Below, in pieces: positions 63,421 through 64,000 of a stretch of 64,000 bases of DNA. Below the pieces are notes generated by a model. That model ran no database searches and was not told where the DNA came from. It saw nothing but the letters and a program-made list of their open reading frames with translations. Positions within the stretch are counted from its first letter, which is position 1, and every line of letters begins with the position of its first letter. Where the stretch lies: positions 248,001-312,000 of the forward strand of contig JAIUOP010000001.1 of NCBI GenBank assembly GCA_020161815.1, read 5' to 3'. This stretch comes from Actinomycetota bacterium (lineage in GTDB: Bacteria > Actinomycetota > Actinomycetes > Actinomycetales > Dermatophilaceae). The position numbers and the translations under genes are program-made.

Positions 63421-64000
63421 TCAGTCGGAGCAGCCAGGGACCAGGCCCATCGACGCCTTCAGGGTGAGGACCCGCTTGACCGAGGCCTCGACCTTGGTCG
63501 CGAAGCCAGGGTCGCCGGCGGCGGTCGTGGAGATCGCCGCGACGAGCGTCGGCGCCGAGGGCGTGTCGCCGGTGAGCAGGATGTCGCCACCGGCGCTGAG
63601 GAAGCGGGTCGCACGGTCGGCCACCGGCACGGACTTCACCGAGGCGGCGTTGATGTCGTCGGTGATGACGACGCCGGTGAAGCCGAGCTTGCCCCGCAGG
63701 AGCCCGTCGAGGATCGCCGGAGAGAACATTGACGGGTTCTCCGGGTCGAGCTGCGGGTAGGTCGCCGAGCTGACCATCACCAGGCCCGCGCCGGCCTGCC
63801 ACCCGTCGACGAACGGCTGGAGGTACGGGTCGTCCGCCGTCATCCGGTCATCGATGAGCCCGGCCGTCGTGTGGTCGGTGTTGCCCTGGATCCGCCCGAT
63901 GCCCGGGAAGTGCTTGACCGAGGTCTGCACGCCGGCATCGGCCATCCCCTGGACGAAGGCGACCGTGCCCTGCGAGACGGCCTCGGGCGTGGAGCCGAAC
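63421..64000 (-). CDS. GH3 beta-N-acetylhexosaminidase, C-terminal part (partial at window edge)
   Basis: The frame continues past base 64000, so only the last 192 residues are seen. SVKHFPGIGRIQGNTD is the NagZ-type K-H-F-P-G-x-G motif, in which the loop His acts as acid/base, and GFTGVVITDDIN contains the nucleophile Asp. GH3 enzymes of this type release GlcNAc from peptidoglycan fragments or exported glycans. The start, and any lipoprotein signal, lie outside. It converges with the HNH gene over 80 bases that show no clear terminator. Confidence 0.92.
   Translation of the reverse strand, partial: FGSTPEAVSQGTVAFVQGMADAGVQTSVKHFPGIGRIQGNTDHTTAGLIDDRMTADDPYLQPFVDGWQAGAGLVMVSSATYPQLDPENPSMFSPAILDGLLRGKLGFTGVVITDDINAASVKSVPVADRATRFLSAGGDILLTGDTPSAPTLVAAISTTAAGDPGFATKVEASVKRVLTLKASMGLVPGCSD

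Overview
The window comes from a high-GC actinobacterium. GC-rich codon third positions, GTG and TTG starts, start/stop overlaps of the ATGA or GTGA type, mycothiol S-conjugate amidase (mca), FtsB-type septum protein, DUF501, DUF4307 and DUF222 families, and candidate leaderless promoters all point that way. Gene order closely follows blocks known from Mycobacterium and other actinobacteria, which suggests a chromosomal core region. A Micrococcales relative, possibly Intrasporangiaceae, is my inference and is not proven by the sequence.

Layout. 1-5 kb: end of an ABC-F protein, a MarR regulator facing a decayed trans-aconitate methyltransferase, a fructose PTS permease with HPr, and a TetR regulator. 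5-26 kb: tRNA-Gln, a degenerate PP2C-like membrane protein, then the conserved block glmU-prs-(thioesterase, alcohol dehydrogenase)-rplY-pth-mfd-lipoprotein-mazG-eno-ftsB-DUF501-ppx, into which homocysteine methyltransferase/CGNR/EamA genes and a pseudouridine degradation pair have been placed. 26-36 kb is more accessory: PadR with its membrane partner, tRNA-Leu(UAA), a Bax-inhibitor-like protein, thiolase, RidA, an SGNH hydrolase, a hotdog thioesterase, galactokinase and a TPP enzyme. 36-52 kb: transsulfuration genes cbs and metB, msrA, the RNA-end enzymes thpR and a beta-CASP nuclease, acyl-CoA dehydrogenase, a MutL/GlmL-type ATPase, greA-DUF4307-mca, hemolysin III, prenyl synthase, phoH2, a lytic transglycosylase and coaA. 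52-62 kb: one long co-directional run glmS-acpS-nnrDE-alr-hydrolase-tsaE-tsaB-rimI-tsaD for cell-wall precursors, cofactor repair and the tRNA t6A modification. 62-64 kb: an SOS-type HNH protein and the end of a GH3 beta-hexosaminidase.

I did not find a CRISPR array, insertion sequence, prophage or recognisable defence system. The most unusual signals are non-coding. The heptamer GGCATAC/GTATGCC is strongly over-represented, with about sixty copies on both strands in all reading frames. Four long, near-perfect, AT-richer palindromes lie at gene ends. A short-variable-loop tRNA carries the Leu(UAA) anticodon and its 3' end is repeated in a 44-bp tandem array. The 3' end of metB is duplicated four times. 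Decayed genes include a truncated tam and a frameshifted MarR.
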